Shown here in pieces: positions 27,967 to 37,061 of a stretch of DNA of 64,000 nt. Within the stretch, counting starts at the first letter, position 1. Each line of letters opens with the position of its first letter. Below the pieces are notes generated by a model. That model was not told where the DNA came from and made no database searches. It worked only from the letters and a program-made list of their open reading frames with translations. The stretch is taken from the NCBI GenBank assembly GCA_021155205.1, contig JAJNPS010000048.1:1-64000 (forward strand). The letters are read 5' to 3'. The position numbers were made by a program, and so were the translations under genes. The stretch is from Rhodobacterales bacterium. GTDB lineage: Bacteria > Pseudomonadota > Alphaproteobacteria > Rhodobacterales > Rhodobacteraceae.

Positions 27967-28454
27967 TGGATCTGTTCTCGCCCTTGTGGCTGCTGATCCC
28001 GATCCTGCCGATTGCAGTCTGGGTCGGCTGGTCCGACATGAAATCCATGAAAATTCCCAACCGGGCGGTGATGGCGCTGGCCGGGGTCTGGGTACTGTTC
28101 GGCTGGCTGGTGCATGACTGGCGCGCCTTTGCCTGGGGCTTTGCGCTTTTGGCCATCGTGCTGGTGATCGGCTTCCTGATGAGCAGCTTTGGCATGCTGG
28201 GCGCGGGCGACGCCAAGTTTGCCGCCGCGATGGCGCCGTTCTTTACCGGCGGCGATACGGTGCTGGTGCTGATCGTGGTCTCGATCTGTCTTTTCGGCGC
28301 GGTCGTCCTGCACCGCATCCTGCGCGCCGTACCGGCGGTGCGCGCGGCAACGCCCGATTGGGTCAGTTGGACCCACCACAAGTTTCCCGCCGGCCTCGCT
28401 TTGGCAGGAATGGTCGTCATCTATCATCTTGCCGCGTTCTGGCCTCAAGGCTGA
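27966..28454 (+). CDS. cpaA: Prepilin peptidase CpaA/TadV
   Basis: 162-residue membrane aspartyl peptidase (A24 family) that cuts Flp pilins before the hydrophobic helix. The two catalytic aspartates are in WSDMKSMKIPN (about residue 21) and GAGDAKF (about 80), with several membrane helices around them. Begins at the A of TGATGG, overlapping the tadD stop by one base. Usually near the pilin gene in Tad loci; here it sits at the end. Confidence 0.9.
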   Translation: MDLFSPLWLLIPILPIAVWVGWSDMKSMKIPNRAVMALAGVWVLFGWLVHDWRAFAWGFALLAIVLVIGFLMSSFGMLGAGDAKFAAAMAPFFTGGDTVLVLIVVSICLFGAVVLHRILRAVPAVRAATPDWVSWTHHKFPAGLALAGMVVIYHLAAFWPQG

Positions 28455-28520
28455 CACGGTTTGCCGCTACGACGCGGGAAAGGGTGCATGCCCTGCCCGA
28501 TCGTTTCAAAGGTGGCAACA

Positions 28521-29846
28521 ATGAACATCCAGGCAACGCCGACCACCGGCACCTCCGTCACCGCCCCCCCGGCGCCGCGCATGCTGGCCGATACCGGCCT
28601 GTCGGCGGTGATGATGCGCGACATCCTTCTGAAAACGATGTTCCGCACCAACCTGGACCAGGTGTCGGCGATCAGCGTCGCGATCAGCCTGCCGGTCAAC
28701 CTGACGCAGGACCTTGTGGACGCCGCGCGCAGCCAGAAACTGCTGGAGGCGACGGGCACCCTGCACGCGACATCCGGCAACGAGATGGGCTATCAGCTGA
28801 CCGATGCGGGCAAGGCGCGCGCGCTCGATGCGCTGTCGCAGTCGGAATATTACGGTGCGATGCCCGTGCCGCTGGCGACCTATGCCGAGCAGGTGAAACG
28901 CCAGTCGGTGCGTGACATCAAGCTGAGCCGCCAGCAGTTGATGTCGGGCATGGGCCACCTGATCCTGCCGCCCGACCTGATCGACAACCTTGGCCCGGCT
29001 GTCACCTCGGGGCGGTCGATCCTGATGTACGGCCCGCCCGGCAACGGCAAGTCGTCGATCAGCCACGGCATCCGCGCGGCCCTCGGCGACAAGGTGTTTG
29101 TGCCCCGCGCCATCGAATATTCCGGCCAGATCATCTCGGTCTATGATCCGATCGTGCATTCGGCGGCGGAATCGCAGGTTGACGATCCGAACGCGCTTCG
29201 CCGCAGCGCCAACCGATTTGACAACCGCTATGTCTATTGCGAACGCCCCTCGGTGATCACTGGCGGCGAGTTGTCGCTGGAAATGCTCGACCTGACCTAC
29301 AACCCGACCGCGCGCACCTATCAGGCACCGCTGCAGTTGAAGGCGACGGGGGGCATCTTCATCATCGACGACCTTGGTCGCCAGGCCGAACCGCCGCAAA
29401 AGATCGTCAACCGCTGGATCGTGCCGCTGGAGGAAAGCCGCGACATCCTGGCGCTGCAATCGGGCGAAAAGTTCACCGTGCCGTTCGACACGCTGGTGAT
29501 CTTTTCGACCAACTTTCACCCCAACGAAATCTTTGACGGCGCGGCCCTGCGGCGGATCTTCTTCAAGATCAAGATCGACGGGCCAAACCAGGAAAACTTC
29601 CTGAAAATCTTTGCCATGGTGGCGCGCAAGAAAAAGATGCCGCTGGACGAGCGCGCGCTGCTGCACCTGATGAAGGTCAAGTTCCCGACCATCGAGAACA
29701 ATTATGCCAACTATCAGCCGGTCTACCTGATCGACCAGATGATCGCGGTGTGTGAGTTCGAGGGCCGCCCCTATCACATGACCCCGGATTTGATCGACCG
29801 CGCCTGGGCCAACATGTTCGTGCGCCAAGAGGCGATCGCGCGGTAA
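28521..29846 (+). CDS. AAA+ ATPase associated with the Tad locus
   Basis: 441 residues. An N-terminal region of about 150 residues without a recognised fold (LSAVMMRDILLKTMFRTNLD, GYQLTDAGKARALDAL winged-helix-like) leads to an AAA+ core: Walker A MYGPPGNGKSSISHGI near 180, Walker B GGIFIIDDLGRQ near 280, sensor-like LVIFSTNFHPNEIFDGAALRRIFFKI. The fold resembles MoxR/ClpX-type remodelers. ATG 28521 has AAAGG 11 bases upstream, 66 bases after cpaA, so co-transcription is likely. Role unknown; pilus regulation is an inference from position. Confidence 0.8.
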   Translation: MNIQATPTTGTSVTAPPAPRMLADTGLSAVMMRDILLKTMFRTNLDQVSAISVAISLPVNLTQDLVDAARSQKLLEATGTLHATSGNEMGYQLTDAGKARALDALSQSEYYGAMPVPLATYAEQVKRQSVRDIKLSRQQLMSGMGHLILPPDLIDNLGPAVTSGRSILMYGPPGNGKSSISHGIRAALGDKVFVPRAIEYSGQIISVYDPIVHSAAESQVDDPNALRRSANRFDNRYVYCERPSVITGGELSLEMLDLTYNPTARTYQAPLQLKATGGIFIIDDLGRQAEPPQKIVNRWIVPLEESRDILALQSGEKFTVPFDTLVIFSTNFHPNEIFDGAALRRIFFKIKIDGPNQENFLKIFAMVARKKKMPLDERALLHLMKVKFPTIENNYANYQPVYLIDQMIAVCEFEGRPYHMTPDLIDRAWANMFVRQEAIAR

Positions 29847-29848
29847 GG

Positions 29849-29894
29849 CCGGGGCGCTGCCCCGGACCCCGGGATATTTGCGAAAAGGTGAAAC
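29849..29894 (+). repeat. 3'-flanking element, copy A
   Basis: Right after the AAA+ ATPase stop: hairpin CCGGGGC-GCT-GCCCCGG, then CCCC, GGGATATTTG and AAAAGGTGAAA. The tail matches copies at 36090-36161 and 40845-40906, each 3' of a gene in the same orientation. Similar sequences are, to my knowledge, common between genes in Rhodobacteraceae. Confidence 0.55.
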
Positions 29895-29897
29895 GGG

Positions 29898-30446
29898 TCA
29901 GGTAAAGTAGCTCACCCCATGTTCCGTCACGATCATATCCAGCCTCTGATCGGTGGCGTCAATCGGCACTTCGGGTACTTCCTGCGCCGAGAACGCATAG
30001 CCGATGGCGACCACCGGACCCTTTGCGCGCAGCCCTTCCAGCGTCCGGTCATAGAACCCGCCGCCATAGCCCAGCCGGTAGCCGCGTGCATCAAACGCAA
30101 GCAGCGGCACGATAAGGACCTGCGGCATTACCCAGCCGCCAGTGGCCGGGATCAGCGCCTTGAACGCGCCTTCGATCATGTCGGCAGTGGGGGTCCATTC
30201 GCGAAACTGCAGCGGCATCCCCTTGCCCAGGATGACGGGCACCCCGACCCGACCCTGATGCGCGGCCATTGCGGGCAAAGGGTCAATCTCGGTCCGCATC
30301 GGCATGTAGCCTGCCAGAACCTTGCCACGATGGGGTTCCAGTGCTGACAGCAAGTGATGTGCCGCATCCCCCTGCCCCGCCGCGAAAGCCTCTTTGCGCG
30401 CGGCAAAGGCGGCTTTCCGGGCAAGAGCCTTGGCGTCCTCGATCAT
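29898..30446 (-). CDS. 5-formyltetrahydrofolate cyclo-ligase
   Basis: 182-residue folate enzyme that converts 5-formyl-THF to 5,10-methenyl-THF with ATP. Signature GYRLGYGGGFYDRTLEGL near residue 130, LIVPLLAFDARG before it and the N-terminal KAAFAARKEAF helix. The ATG overlaps the mgtE stop by four bases, so the two form an operon. In many bacteria the gene (ygfA/fau) sits after 6S RNA; no 6S RNA was recognised here. Confidence 0.92.
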   Translation of the reverse strand: MIEDAKALARKAAFAARKEAFAAGQGDAAHHLLSALEPHRGKVLAGYMPMRTEIDPLPAMAAHQGRVGVPVILGKGMPLQFREWTPTADMIEGAFKALIPATGGWVMPQVLIVPLLAFDARGYRLGYGGGFYDRTLEGLRAKGPVVAIGYAFSAQEVPEVPIDATDQRLDMIVTEHGVSYFT

Positions 30447-31813
30447 ACCAGCAGCACCGTCGCCAGCCCCAGAAAGGCAAAGAATCCCATCACATCCGTC
30501 AGCGTGGTGACAAAGGTCCCCGAGGCGAGCGCGGGGTCAAGGCCAAACCGCTCCAGTGTCAGGGGCACAAGCACGCCGCCCAGGGCCGCCACGATCTGGT
30601 TGACGATCATCGCGATCCCTAGGACGACGCCCAGTTGCGGATTGCCGAAGATCAGTGTGGCCGCCACCCCCAGGATCAGCGCAAGGCCAATGCCGTTCAG
30701 GACACCCGCCCCCAGTTCCCGCAAGACGACCCGCCGCGCATTGGCGCGCGTCAGGTCGCGCGTCGCAAGTGCCCGCACGGCCACCGCCAGCGACTGCGTG
30801 CCCGCGATCCCCCCGGTGGAGGCGACGATGGGCATCAGCGCCGCCAAGGCCACCAGCGCCGTGATGGTCTGCACGAACTGGCTGATCACGATGGCCGACA
30901 GCGACGCGGTGAACAGGTTCACCACCAGCCAGGGCAGGCGCTGCCGCACGGTCTGAAACGCGTTGTCCGACAGGCTGGTCTCGTCCCCGACCCCGGCAAG
31001 GCGCAGCATGTCCTCTTCATGTTCGTCATCCAGCACGTTCATCGCATCGTCGATGGTGATCACACCGACCAGCCGCCCGGCAACATCGACCACGGGACAG
31101 GAAATCAGGTGGTACTGGTTGAACACATAGGCCACGTCATCCTCGGCCATGTCCGCCTCGAGCACGCGAAAGCTGTCCTCCTGGATGTCTTTCAGCGCCG
31201 CATCGCGCTGGGCCGACAGCACCCGGCCCAAGGTGACATAGCCCAGGGGCTTCATTCGCGGATCGACAAGGACGATATGGTAGAACTGGTCCGGCAGGTG
31301 GTCGGCCTCGCGCAGGTAGTCGATGGCCTGTCCGACAGTCCAGTGTTCGGGGGCGACGACCACCTCGCGCTGCATCAGACGACCGGCGGACTCCTCGGGA
31401 TAGGACATCGCCTGTTCGACGGCGATCCGGTCGACAGCTTCCAGCGCGTCCAGGATCATGCCCTGCGCCGGGGCCTCCAAATCCTCGAGGATGTCCACGA
31501 CATCGTCGGTATGCAGATCGCGTACCGCTTCGGCCACCACCTCGGGCGGCAAGGCGGCGATGACCTCTTCACGGATGCCCTCGCTGACTTCGGACAGCAC
31601 GTCGCCGTCGATCTCTCCCACCGCCAGGCGCAGAAAGACCGCGCGTTCCCCCGCACCGATCTGTTCCAGAAGGTCGGCAATGTCCGCCGGGTGGAGCGGT
31701 TGCAAAAGGGCAACCAGCGTCGGGCCGTCCTCGGCGCCGATCGCGGCCAGCACAGCCTCGATCCTGGCCTCGTCCAGCATCATCTCGCGACCGTCATCCC
31801 GCAGTTCCGACAT
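30443..31813 (-). CDS. mgtE: Magnesium transporter MgtE
   Basis: 456-residue inner-membrane magnesium channel. The N domain (LQPLHPADIADLLEQIG), a CBS pair (about residues 140-265, e.g. GYVTLGRVLSAQRDA, GVITIDDAMNVLDDEHEEDMLRLAG) and five C-terminal helices with IVASTGGIAGTQSLAVAVRAL are in the usual order. The CBS and N domains sense magnesium and close the pore in the family. No M-box-like leader was recognised upstream. Confidence 0.94.
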   Translation of the reverse strand: MSELRDDGREMMLDEARIEAVLAAIGAEDGPTLVALLQPLHPADIADLLEQIGAGERAVFLRLAVGEIDGDVLSEVSEGIREEVIAALPPEVVAEAVRDLHTDDVVDILEDLEAPAQGMILDALEAVDRIAVEQAMSYPEESAGRLMQREVVVAPEHWTVGQAIDYLREADHLPDQFYHIVLVDPRMKPLGYVTLGRVLSAQRDAALKDIQEDSFRVLEADMAEDDVAYVFNQYHLISCPVVDVAGRLVGVITIDDAMNVLDDEHEEDMLRLAGVGDETSLSDNAFQTVRQRLPWLVVNLFTASLSAIVISQFVQTITALVALAALMPIVASTGGIAGTQSLAVAVRALATRDLTRANARRVVLRELGAGVLNGIGLALILGVAATLIFGNPQLGVVLGIAMIVNQIVAALGGVLVPLTLERFGLDPALASGTFVTTLTDVMGFFAFLGLATVLLV

Positions 31814-31926
31814 CGCTGATCCTCACGTTTGGCACCCGGATCCGGTCGGAAAACCGGACCGATGGCGATTTACGCTTGCCCCATAACGCACTAGCCTTCG
31901 CACATCAAAACGACACTGGAAATGCC

Positions 31927-33204
31927 ATGGCCGATCTTATTCTGGGGCGGGTACTGTCTTTCGCGGCCGATCCCTTCGTTGCGGGGCCCGAGGCGGCGCG
32001 GATCGACGAGGCCGTTCTGGTCGATGAAAGGCGGATCAAGGCAGTCGGGTCGGCGGATGCCTTGCGCCGGGCACATCCCGAGGCGCGGGTCACGGACTAT
32101 GGGCGGTGCCTCATTTCGGCGGGCTTCATCGACGCGCATGTGCATTACCCGCAAACGGCGATCATCGCGAGCTGGGGCAAGCGGCTGATCGACTGGCTGA
32201 ACACCTATACCTTCCCCGAAGAGATGCGGTTTGCCGACCGCAGCTATGCCGATACTGTGGCCAACCGCTATCTGGACCTGGCACTGGCGCATGGCACGAC
32301 GTCGATGTGCACCTTTGCGACCATCCATCCCGGCAGCGTGGAGGCGTTTTTCGACGCGGCGCGCGCGCGCGACCTGCGGGTCTGGGCGGGCAAGACCTGC
32401 ATGGACCGCCACGCGCCCGAGGGGCTGCGCGATACCGTGCAGTCCGCCTATGACGACAGCAAGGCGCTGCTGGAGAAATGGCATGGGGTGGACAGGCTCT
32501 CGTATGTCATCACACCCCGGTTCTCGCCGACCTCCACGCCCGAACAACTGGCGGCGCTGGGGGCATTGTGGCGCGAATACCCCGATTGCCTGATGCAGAC
32601 GCATCTTTCCGAACAGCATGACGAAATCTCCTGGGTCAGGGAGTTGTTCCCCCAGTCGCGCGACTATCTTGATACCTATGAAGCGCAAGGATTGCTGCGC
32701 GAGGGGGCTGTCTTTGGCCATGCCATCCATCTGACAGCGCGCGAAAAATCGCGGTTGGCCGAGGCGGGGGCGAGCGTCGTGCACTGCCCGACCTCGAACA
32801 CATTCATCGGGTCAGGGTTGTTCGACACGGGGTTGGCGCGGACCCTGCGCGTGGGGCTGGCCACCGATACCGGGGGCGGGTCGTCGTTTTCGATGCTGCG
32901 CACGATGGCGGCCGCCTACGAGGTGGCGCAACTGCGGGGTCAGGCGCTGCATCCGTCGCAACTGTGGTGGTTGGCGACACTGGGGTCGGCGCGGGCGCTG
33001 CGGGCCGAGCGGATGATCGGAAACATCGCGGTGGGGATGGAGGCGGATCTGGTGGTGGTGGATCTGGCCAGCACACCCGCGATTGCGCAGGCGGTGACGC
33101 GGGCGGGGGATGTGTGGGAGGCGGTTTTCCCGACGGTGATGATGGGGGATGACCGGGCGATACGGGCGGTGTGGGTCGGGGGACAAGAATATGCCCGCGC
33201 GTGA
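31927..33204 (+). CDS. guaD: Guanine deaminase
   Basis: 425-residue zinc amidohydrolase converting guanine to xanthine. Metal and substrate motifs: SAGFIDAHVHYPQ near 70, MQTHLSEQHDE, VFGHAIHLT, VHCPTSNTFIGSGLF and ATDTGGGSSFSML. FPEEMRF and the length fit guanine deaminase rather than other purine deaminases. ATG 31927 starts the conserved domain; an ATG 51 bases upstream adds residues not expected. Its neighbour on the other strand about 1.4 kb away is an 8-oxoguanine deaminase-like enzyme. Confidence 0.92.
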   Translation: MADLILGRVLSFAADPFVAGPEAARIDEAVLVDERRIKAVGSADALRRAHPEARVTDYGRCLISAGFIDAHVHYPQTAIIASWGKRLIDWLNTYTFPEEMRFADRSYADTVANRYLDLALAHGTTSMCTFATIHPGSVEAFFDAARARDLRVWAGKTCMDRHAPEGLRDTVQSAYDDSKALLEKWHGVDRLSYVITPRFSPTSTPEQLAALGALWREYPDCLMQTHLSEQHDEISWVRELFPQSRDYLDTYEAQGLLREGAVFGHAIHLTAREKSRLAEAGASVVHCPTSNTFIGSGLFDTGLARTLRVGLATDTGGGSSFSMLRTMAAAYEVAQLRGQALHPSQLWWLATLGSARALRAERMIGNIAVGMEADLVVVDLASTPAIAQAVTRAGDVWEAVFPTVMMGDDRAIRAVWVGGQEYARA

Positions 33205-33285
33205 CCAAACGCCCAAGGTTATCACATGCACGAGACTTTCTGAGCATTACGGGCATTTGGCAACATGTCGCGCCACACCGGGGCG

Positions 33286-34161
33286 TTAGCGGACCAGACC
33301 CCGCAAGTCGTTGTGGATCGCCGTCGCCGCCACCGCAGCTTGTCCCATTGCAACAGCGATCTGGTCCAAGCCGTCGGTTACATCACCGATCGCGTAAACC
33401 CCTGGAATCAGTGTCTTTTGCCGTGAATCAACATTCAGGCAACCGCGGTCGCCCAGATGCAACCCCAACCCGGTGGCCAGCGCTGTTCGCGGCGTGGTCC
33501 CCAAGGCGACATACAGGCTGTCAAAAGCGCGACGCTCGCCGCTTTTAAGCGTCACGATGGCCTCCGATTCCGACAGGGTCATCGTGCTCATGGCGGACGG
33601 CAGGCCTTCAATTCCGCGCCTGGCGACAGCGACCGTACCGTCCGGCGGGATCAGCGTGACCGACTTCGAATAAGGCGCAATGAACTCCGCCTCGGCAAGG
33701 CCGTGATCACCGCTGCCCAGCACGGCGATCCGCTTGTTGCGGATTTCAAAGGCGTCGCATATCGGACAGTAGCGGATCAGCCCCCGATTCAGCCCGAAGT
33801 CGTGCTCGGCATCTGACAGCGGCGGACGATGGTTCACCACGCCGGTCGCGAAAATGACGGTTCGTGCCGTCCGCATTTCATCTTTTGTCGTGACGTGGAA
33901 AATGTCACCCTGACGTGCAACTGCGCTGACCGTCGCATTTTCCAGCCTGGCACCGTATTGCCGCGCATGGCGACGCATCCTGTCCAGAAGATCGCTCCCC
34001 GAAATCCCGTCCGGGAACGGCGCAACATTGTGCGTTTTCGGGATTGTTCCGGCCCGGCCCTCTTGCGCGTCAAACACTGTGACGGAGCGCAAAAAGCGCG
34101 CAAGATACAGCGCTGAAGTCAGTCCTGCAGGACCGCCGCCAATCACGATACAGTCGTCCAT
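33286..34161 (-). CDS. Thioredoxin reductase-like FAD/NAD(P) oxidoreductase
   Basis: 291-residue flavoprotein with two Rossmann motifs (CIVIGGGPAGLTSALYLAR at the N-terminus; IAVLGSGDHGLAEAEF near 150), a CPIC cysteine pair at about residue 134 and the C-terminal FAD motif VYAIGDVTDGLDQIAVAMGQAAVAA. The order matches low-molecular-weight thioredoxin reductases; the pair CPIC replaces the usual CATC. ATG at 34161 is preferred over a TTG three codons earlier. No thioredoxin gene is adjacent, so the partner is unknown. Confidence 0.82.
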   Translation of the reverse strand: MDDCIVIGGGPAGLTSALYLARFLRSVTVFDAQEGRAGTIPKTHNVAPFPDGISGSDLLDRMRRHARQYGARLENATVSAVARQGDIFHVTTKDEMRTARTVIFATGVVNHRPPLSDAEHDFGLNRGLIRYCPICDAFEIRNKRIAVLGSGDHGLAEAEFIAPYSKSVTLIPPDGTVAVARRGIEGLPSAMSTMTLSESEAIVTLKSGERRAFDSLYVALGTTPRTALATGLGLHLGDRGCLNVDSRQKTLIPGVYAIGDVTDGLDQIAVAMGQAAVAATAIHNDLRGLVR

Positions 34162-34284
34162 GTCCCGCAATCCAAGGTAGCTGTTGACGGCTGGCTAGAA
34201 CCATTCCGCCGTCATTACCAGTTGCAACGGGCAGGGTCACTTTCACATGTCCGGGATCAGGGCAGCAAAGCCCGGCGGACCGGC

Positions 34285-34602
34285 CTACTCTGCCAACTCC
34301 CACCCATCCGGATAAAAGTCGAACTTCAGGGCAATGCCTGTGGCGATCCGCTCCTGCACCCAGATCGCCTCGGGCGTCACCGGCATCGGGCCGTAGCTTG
34401 CCACCAGCGTCTCGCCGTCCGTGTCGCGGCGGGTGCGGAAACCTTCCTTCTGCAGCGCCTTTTCCAGTGCCACCCAGTCCGCATCCAGTTCCTCGATGAA
34501 GAAGAGAAAGTCGATCACCGCCTCTTTCGGCAGCCTGATCCCCTGGATGTCCTTGAAGCTGGCATAAGTATCGCGCCGCTGGGATTCGTAGTTGTGGGAC
34601 AT
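34285..34602 (-). CDS. Ribonuclease E inhibitor RraB family protein
   Basis: 105-residue protein of the RraB/DUF695-like family. IDFLFFIEELDADWVALEKALQKEGF and the acidic C-terminus (KFDFYPDGWELAE) are characteristic. In E. coli RraB binds RNase E and lowers its activity; that function is not proven for alphaproteobacterial relatives. GGAGGT lies before the ATG. Just downstream of the 8-oxoguanine deaminase gene (28 bases), so possibly co-transcribed. Confidence 0.8.
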   Translation of the reverse strand: MSHNYESQRRDTYASFKDIQGIRLPKEAVIDFLFFIEELDADWVALEKALQKEGFRTRRDTDGETLVASYGPMPVTPEAIWVQERIATGIALKFDFYPDGWELAE

Positions 34603-34630
34603 CGGGACCTCCGCCTTTGATCGCCCGGTA

Positions 34631-35968
34631 TCATTGCATCAGGGTCCGCGCCAGATGGTTCTGCCGCGCGACGACAGCGGCCAAATTGATTGTCAGCATG
34701 TGACCGCCGCCCACCACCTGTCGTCCCTCGACGAAAAGATCTCTGACCCGCATTGGCCCGGCCAGCAGCAGGGCCGCCGGGTCCCATGACCCCGCCGCCT
34801 CGATGCCCGAGACATCCCAGATTGCGATATCGGCACGCTTGCCCACCGCCAGTTGCCCGCAATCGTCGCGCCTCAGCACCTCGGCCCCGCCCCGCGTTGC
34901 GATCCACAACGCCTCGCGTGCCGACATCGCGTCCGCGCCCCGCGCGACACGCTGCAGCAGCATCGCCATCCGCGCCTCGGCGATCAGGTTGCCACTGTCG
35001 TTGCTGGCCGACCCATCGACGCCAAGCCCGACCCGCATGCCCGCATCCCGCATCGCGCGGACCGGGGCGATCCCGGAGCCAAGGCGACAATTCGAACAGG
35101 GGCAATGCGCAATCCCGGTGCGCGTCCGGGCAAAAAGATCAATTTCCGAACGATCAAGCCTGACGCAATGCGCGTGCCAGACATCCGGGCCGGTCCAGCC
35201 CAGGTCTTCGGCATATTGCCCCGGACGACAGCCGAACTGGGCCAAAGAATAGGCGATGTCCTCGTCGTTCTCGGCCAGATGGGTGTGCAGCATCACGCCC
35301 TTGTCGCGCGCGAGAAGCGCAGTCTCGCGCATCAGGTTCCGGCTGACGGAAAATGGCGAGCAAGGCGCAAGGCCGACACGAACCATCGCGCCCTCGCGCG
35401 GATCGTGGAACCGATCCACCACACGGATCATGTCGTTCAGGATCGCAGCCTCGGCCTCTACCAGGCTGTCCGGCGGCAGACCGCCGGCAGACTCGCCGAT
35501 GCTCATCGCCCCGCGCGTTGGGTGAAACCGCAGGCCGACTTCAGCCGCTGCAGCAATGGTGTCGTCCAGCCGCGCGCCATTGGGATAGAGGTACAGATGG
35601 TCCGATGTCAGCGAGCAGCCCGACAGCGCCAGTTCCGCCAGCCCCGCCTGCGCGGAAACAAACATGTCCTCCGGCCCGAACCGCGCCCAGATCGGATAGA
35701 GCGACTTCAACCAGCCGAACAGCAGCGCATCCTGCGCCGCCGGCACGGCGCGGGTCAGGGTCTGGAACAGATGATGATGCGTGTTGACCAGGCCCGGCGT
35801 CACCACGCAACCCCGCGCGTCGATGACCCGCGCAGCCCCCGCAGGCAACCCGTTGCCGACGCCCAGGATGACGCCGGCCCGGATCAGGACATCTGCCACC
35901 CCCAGTTCGCGCCGCGCGTCGTCCATCGTGACGACAACATCCGCACCTCTGATCAGAATGTCACCCAT
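34631..35968 (-). CDS. 8-oxoguanine deaminase (amidohydrolase family)
   Basis: 445-residue zinc-dependent amidohydrolase. GLVNTHHHLFQTLTRAVPAAQDALLFGWLK-type N-terminal motif, SDHLYLYPNG, GLAPCSPFSVS, LHTHLAENDEDI, WHAHCVRLD, IAHCPCSNCRLGSG and GLGVDGSASNDSGN match the 8-oxoguanine deaminase group, which turns 8-oxoguanine to urate; other deaminases of the TrzA/AtzB type are the alternative. ATG 35968 begins the first beta strand. May form a transcription unit with the RraB-like gene. Confidence 0.87.
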   Translation of the reverse strand: MGDILIRGADVVVTMDDARRELGVADVLIRAGVILGVGNGLPAGAARVIDARGCVVTPGLVNTHHHLFQTLTRAVPAAQDALLFGWLKSLYPIWARFGPEDMFVSAQAGLAELALSGCSLTSDHLYLYPNGARLDDTIAAAAEVGLRFHPTRGAMSIGESAGGLPPDSLVEAEAAILNDMIRVVDRFHDPREGAMVRVGLAPCSPFSVSRNLMRETALLARDKGVMLHTHLAENDEDIAYSLAQFGCRPGQYAEDLGWTGPDVWHAHCVRLDRSEIDLFARTRTGIAHCPCSNCRLGSGIAPVRAMRDAGMRVGLGVDGSASNDSGNLIAEARMAMLLQRVARGADAMSAREALWIATRGGAEVLRRDDCGQLAVGKRADIAIWDVSGIEAAGSWDPAALLLAGPMRVRDLFVEGRQVVGGGHMLTINLAAVVARQNHLARTLMQ

Positions 35969-36089
35969 GCGCGTTCCCCCAAATCGGCCCCTTCGGTGGA
36001 ACGACGACCGGCGGCCCGACAGAAGGGGGGAAAGGACTCAGGACGCGGCTGATGCCAAGACTAGCCACCGTGGCGCGCGCGGCAAGCCC

Positions 36090-36161
36090 CTTCACCTCTT
36101 CGCAAGCATCCTCGGGGGAAAAGGGCCGCGCGCCGCGGACCTTTCGGGGGGTGAGCCCCCC
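36090..36161 (-). repeat. 3'-flanking element, copy B
   Basis: Minus strand, overlapping the stop of the phosphatase gene: a hairpin GGGGGG-CTCA-CCCCCC (36146-36161), a GC-rich stretch, then CCCCGAGGATGCTTGCGAAG and AGGTGAAG. The tail lines up with copy A, with several changes in the ATATTT part. Confidence 0.45.
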
Positions 36162-36961
36162 TACCCTTTCAACAGCGCCAGCGCCCGGGCATGGACCTCT
36201 GGATTGGCCGCAGCCAGGACCCGCCCGCCATCATGGCACGGCCGTCCCTCCCAGTCGGTGACGATGCCCCCTGCCGCCTCGATCACCGCGATGGGGGCTT
36301 GAACGTCATAGGCCTGCAGTCCCGCCTCGATCACAAGGTCGATCTGCCCCGCCGCGATCAGGGCATAGGCATAGCAATCCATGCCGTACCGGACCAGCCG
36401 CACCTGCGGTGTGACGCGTCGAAAGGCGGTCTGTTCCTCGGACGTGCCAACCTCGGGAAAGGTGGTGAACAGGATCGCCTGGTCCAGCGCACGCGGGGCA
36501 CGGGTTTTCAGGACTTGCAAGCCCATCGGGCCGGTGAGGCGCGAAACTCCCAGCCCGCCCTCGAACCGCTCGCCGATATAGGGCTGGTCGATGATGCCAT
36601 AGATCGGCCCCGACGCATCGGCGACCGAGATCAGCACCCCCCAGGTCGGCGTGCCGGCAAGATATCCGCGCGTGCCGTCAATCGGGTCCAGCACCCAGGT
36701 CAGTCCCGAGATGCCGGATTTCGACCCGAATTCTTCGCCCAGGATGGCGTCATCCGGGCGGCGTTCGGCGAGGATCGCGCGCATCCGCTCTTCGGACAGC
36801 CGGTCGGCGGCGGTCACGGGATCAAATCGGTGCGCTTCCTTGGTTTCGGCAGCGAGGTCGGCGGTCCGAAAATGCTTGAGCGTCGCAATGCGGGCCGCAT
36901 CGGCCAACGCATGCGCCGTGGCGATCAGGTCCGCCGCCACGGGTGTCTTTATGTCCGGCAC
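36161..36961 (-). CDS. hisN: Inositol monophosphatase family, histidinol-phosphatase-like (HisN)
   Basis: 266-residue Mg-dependent phosphatase. Metal motifs: GEEFGSKSG near 75, WVLDPIDGTRGYLAG near 90 and YDVQAPIAVIEAAGG near 220. The N-terminal RFDPVTAADRLSEERMRAIL is typical of the HisN-type, which makes histidinol from its phosphate; an inositol phosphatase role cannot be excluded. GTG at 36961 was preferred because GGGGGTTTAAG precedes it and the length fits; ATG at 36979 is an alternative. Stands alone. Confidence 0.85.
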   Translation of the reverse strand: MPDIKTPVAADLIATAHALADAARIATLKHFRTADLAAETKEAHRFDPVTAADRLSEERMRAILAERRPDDAILGEEFGSKSGISGLTWVLDPIDGTRGYLAGTPTWGVLISVADASGPIYGIIDQPYIGERFEGGLGVSRLTGPMGLQVLKTRAPRALDQAILFTTFPEVGTSEEQTAFRRVTPQVRLVRYGMDCYAYALIAAGQIDLVIEAGLQAYDVQAPIAVIEAAGGIVTDWEGRPCHDGGRVLAAANPEVHARALALLKG

Positions 36962-37061
36962 CTTAAACCCCCGTCGCATCCTGCAACCAGCCGCCAGTTC
37001 GTGCGGCAAATGTCCTTCAGCCGCTAGCGGCTGAAGGCACCGGGGTCAAGTCAGGCCCGTC

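Noticed and set aside
30960..31345. Short matches to the MITE terminal word TGTCCGACAG inside mgtE
   Set aside because: Only the core word matches, in coding context that is conserved in MgtE; no flanking similarity to the element.
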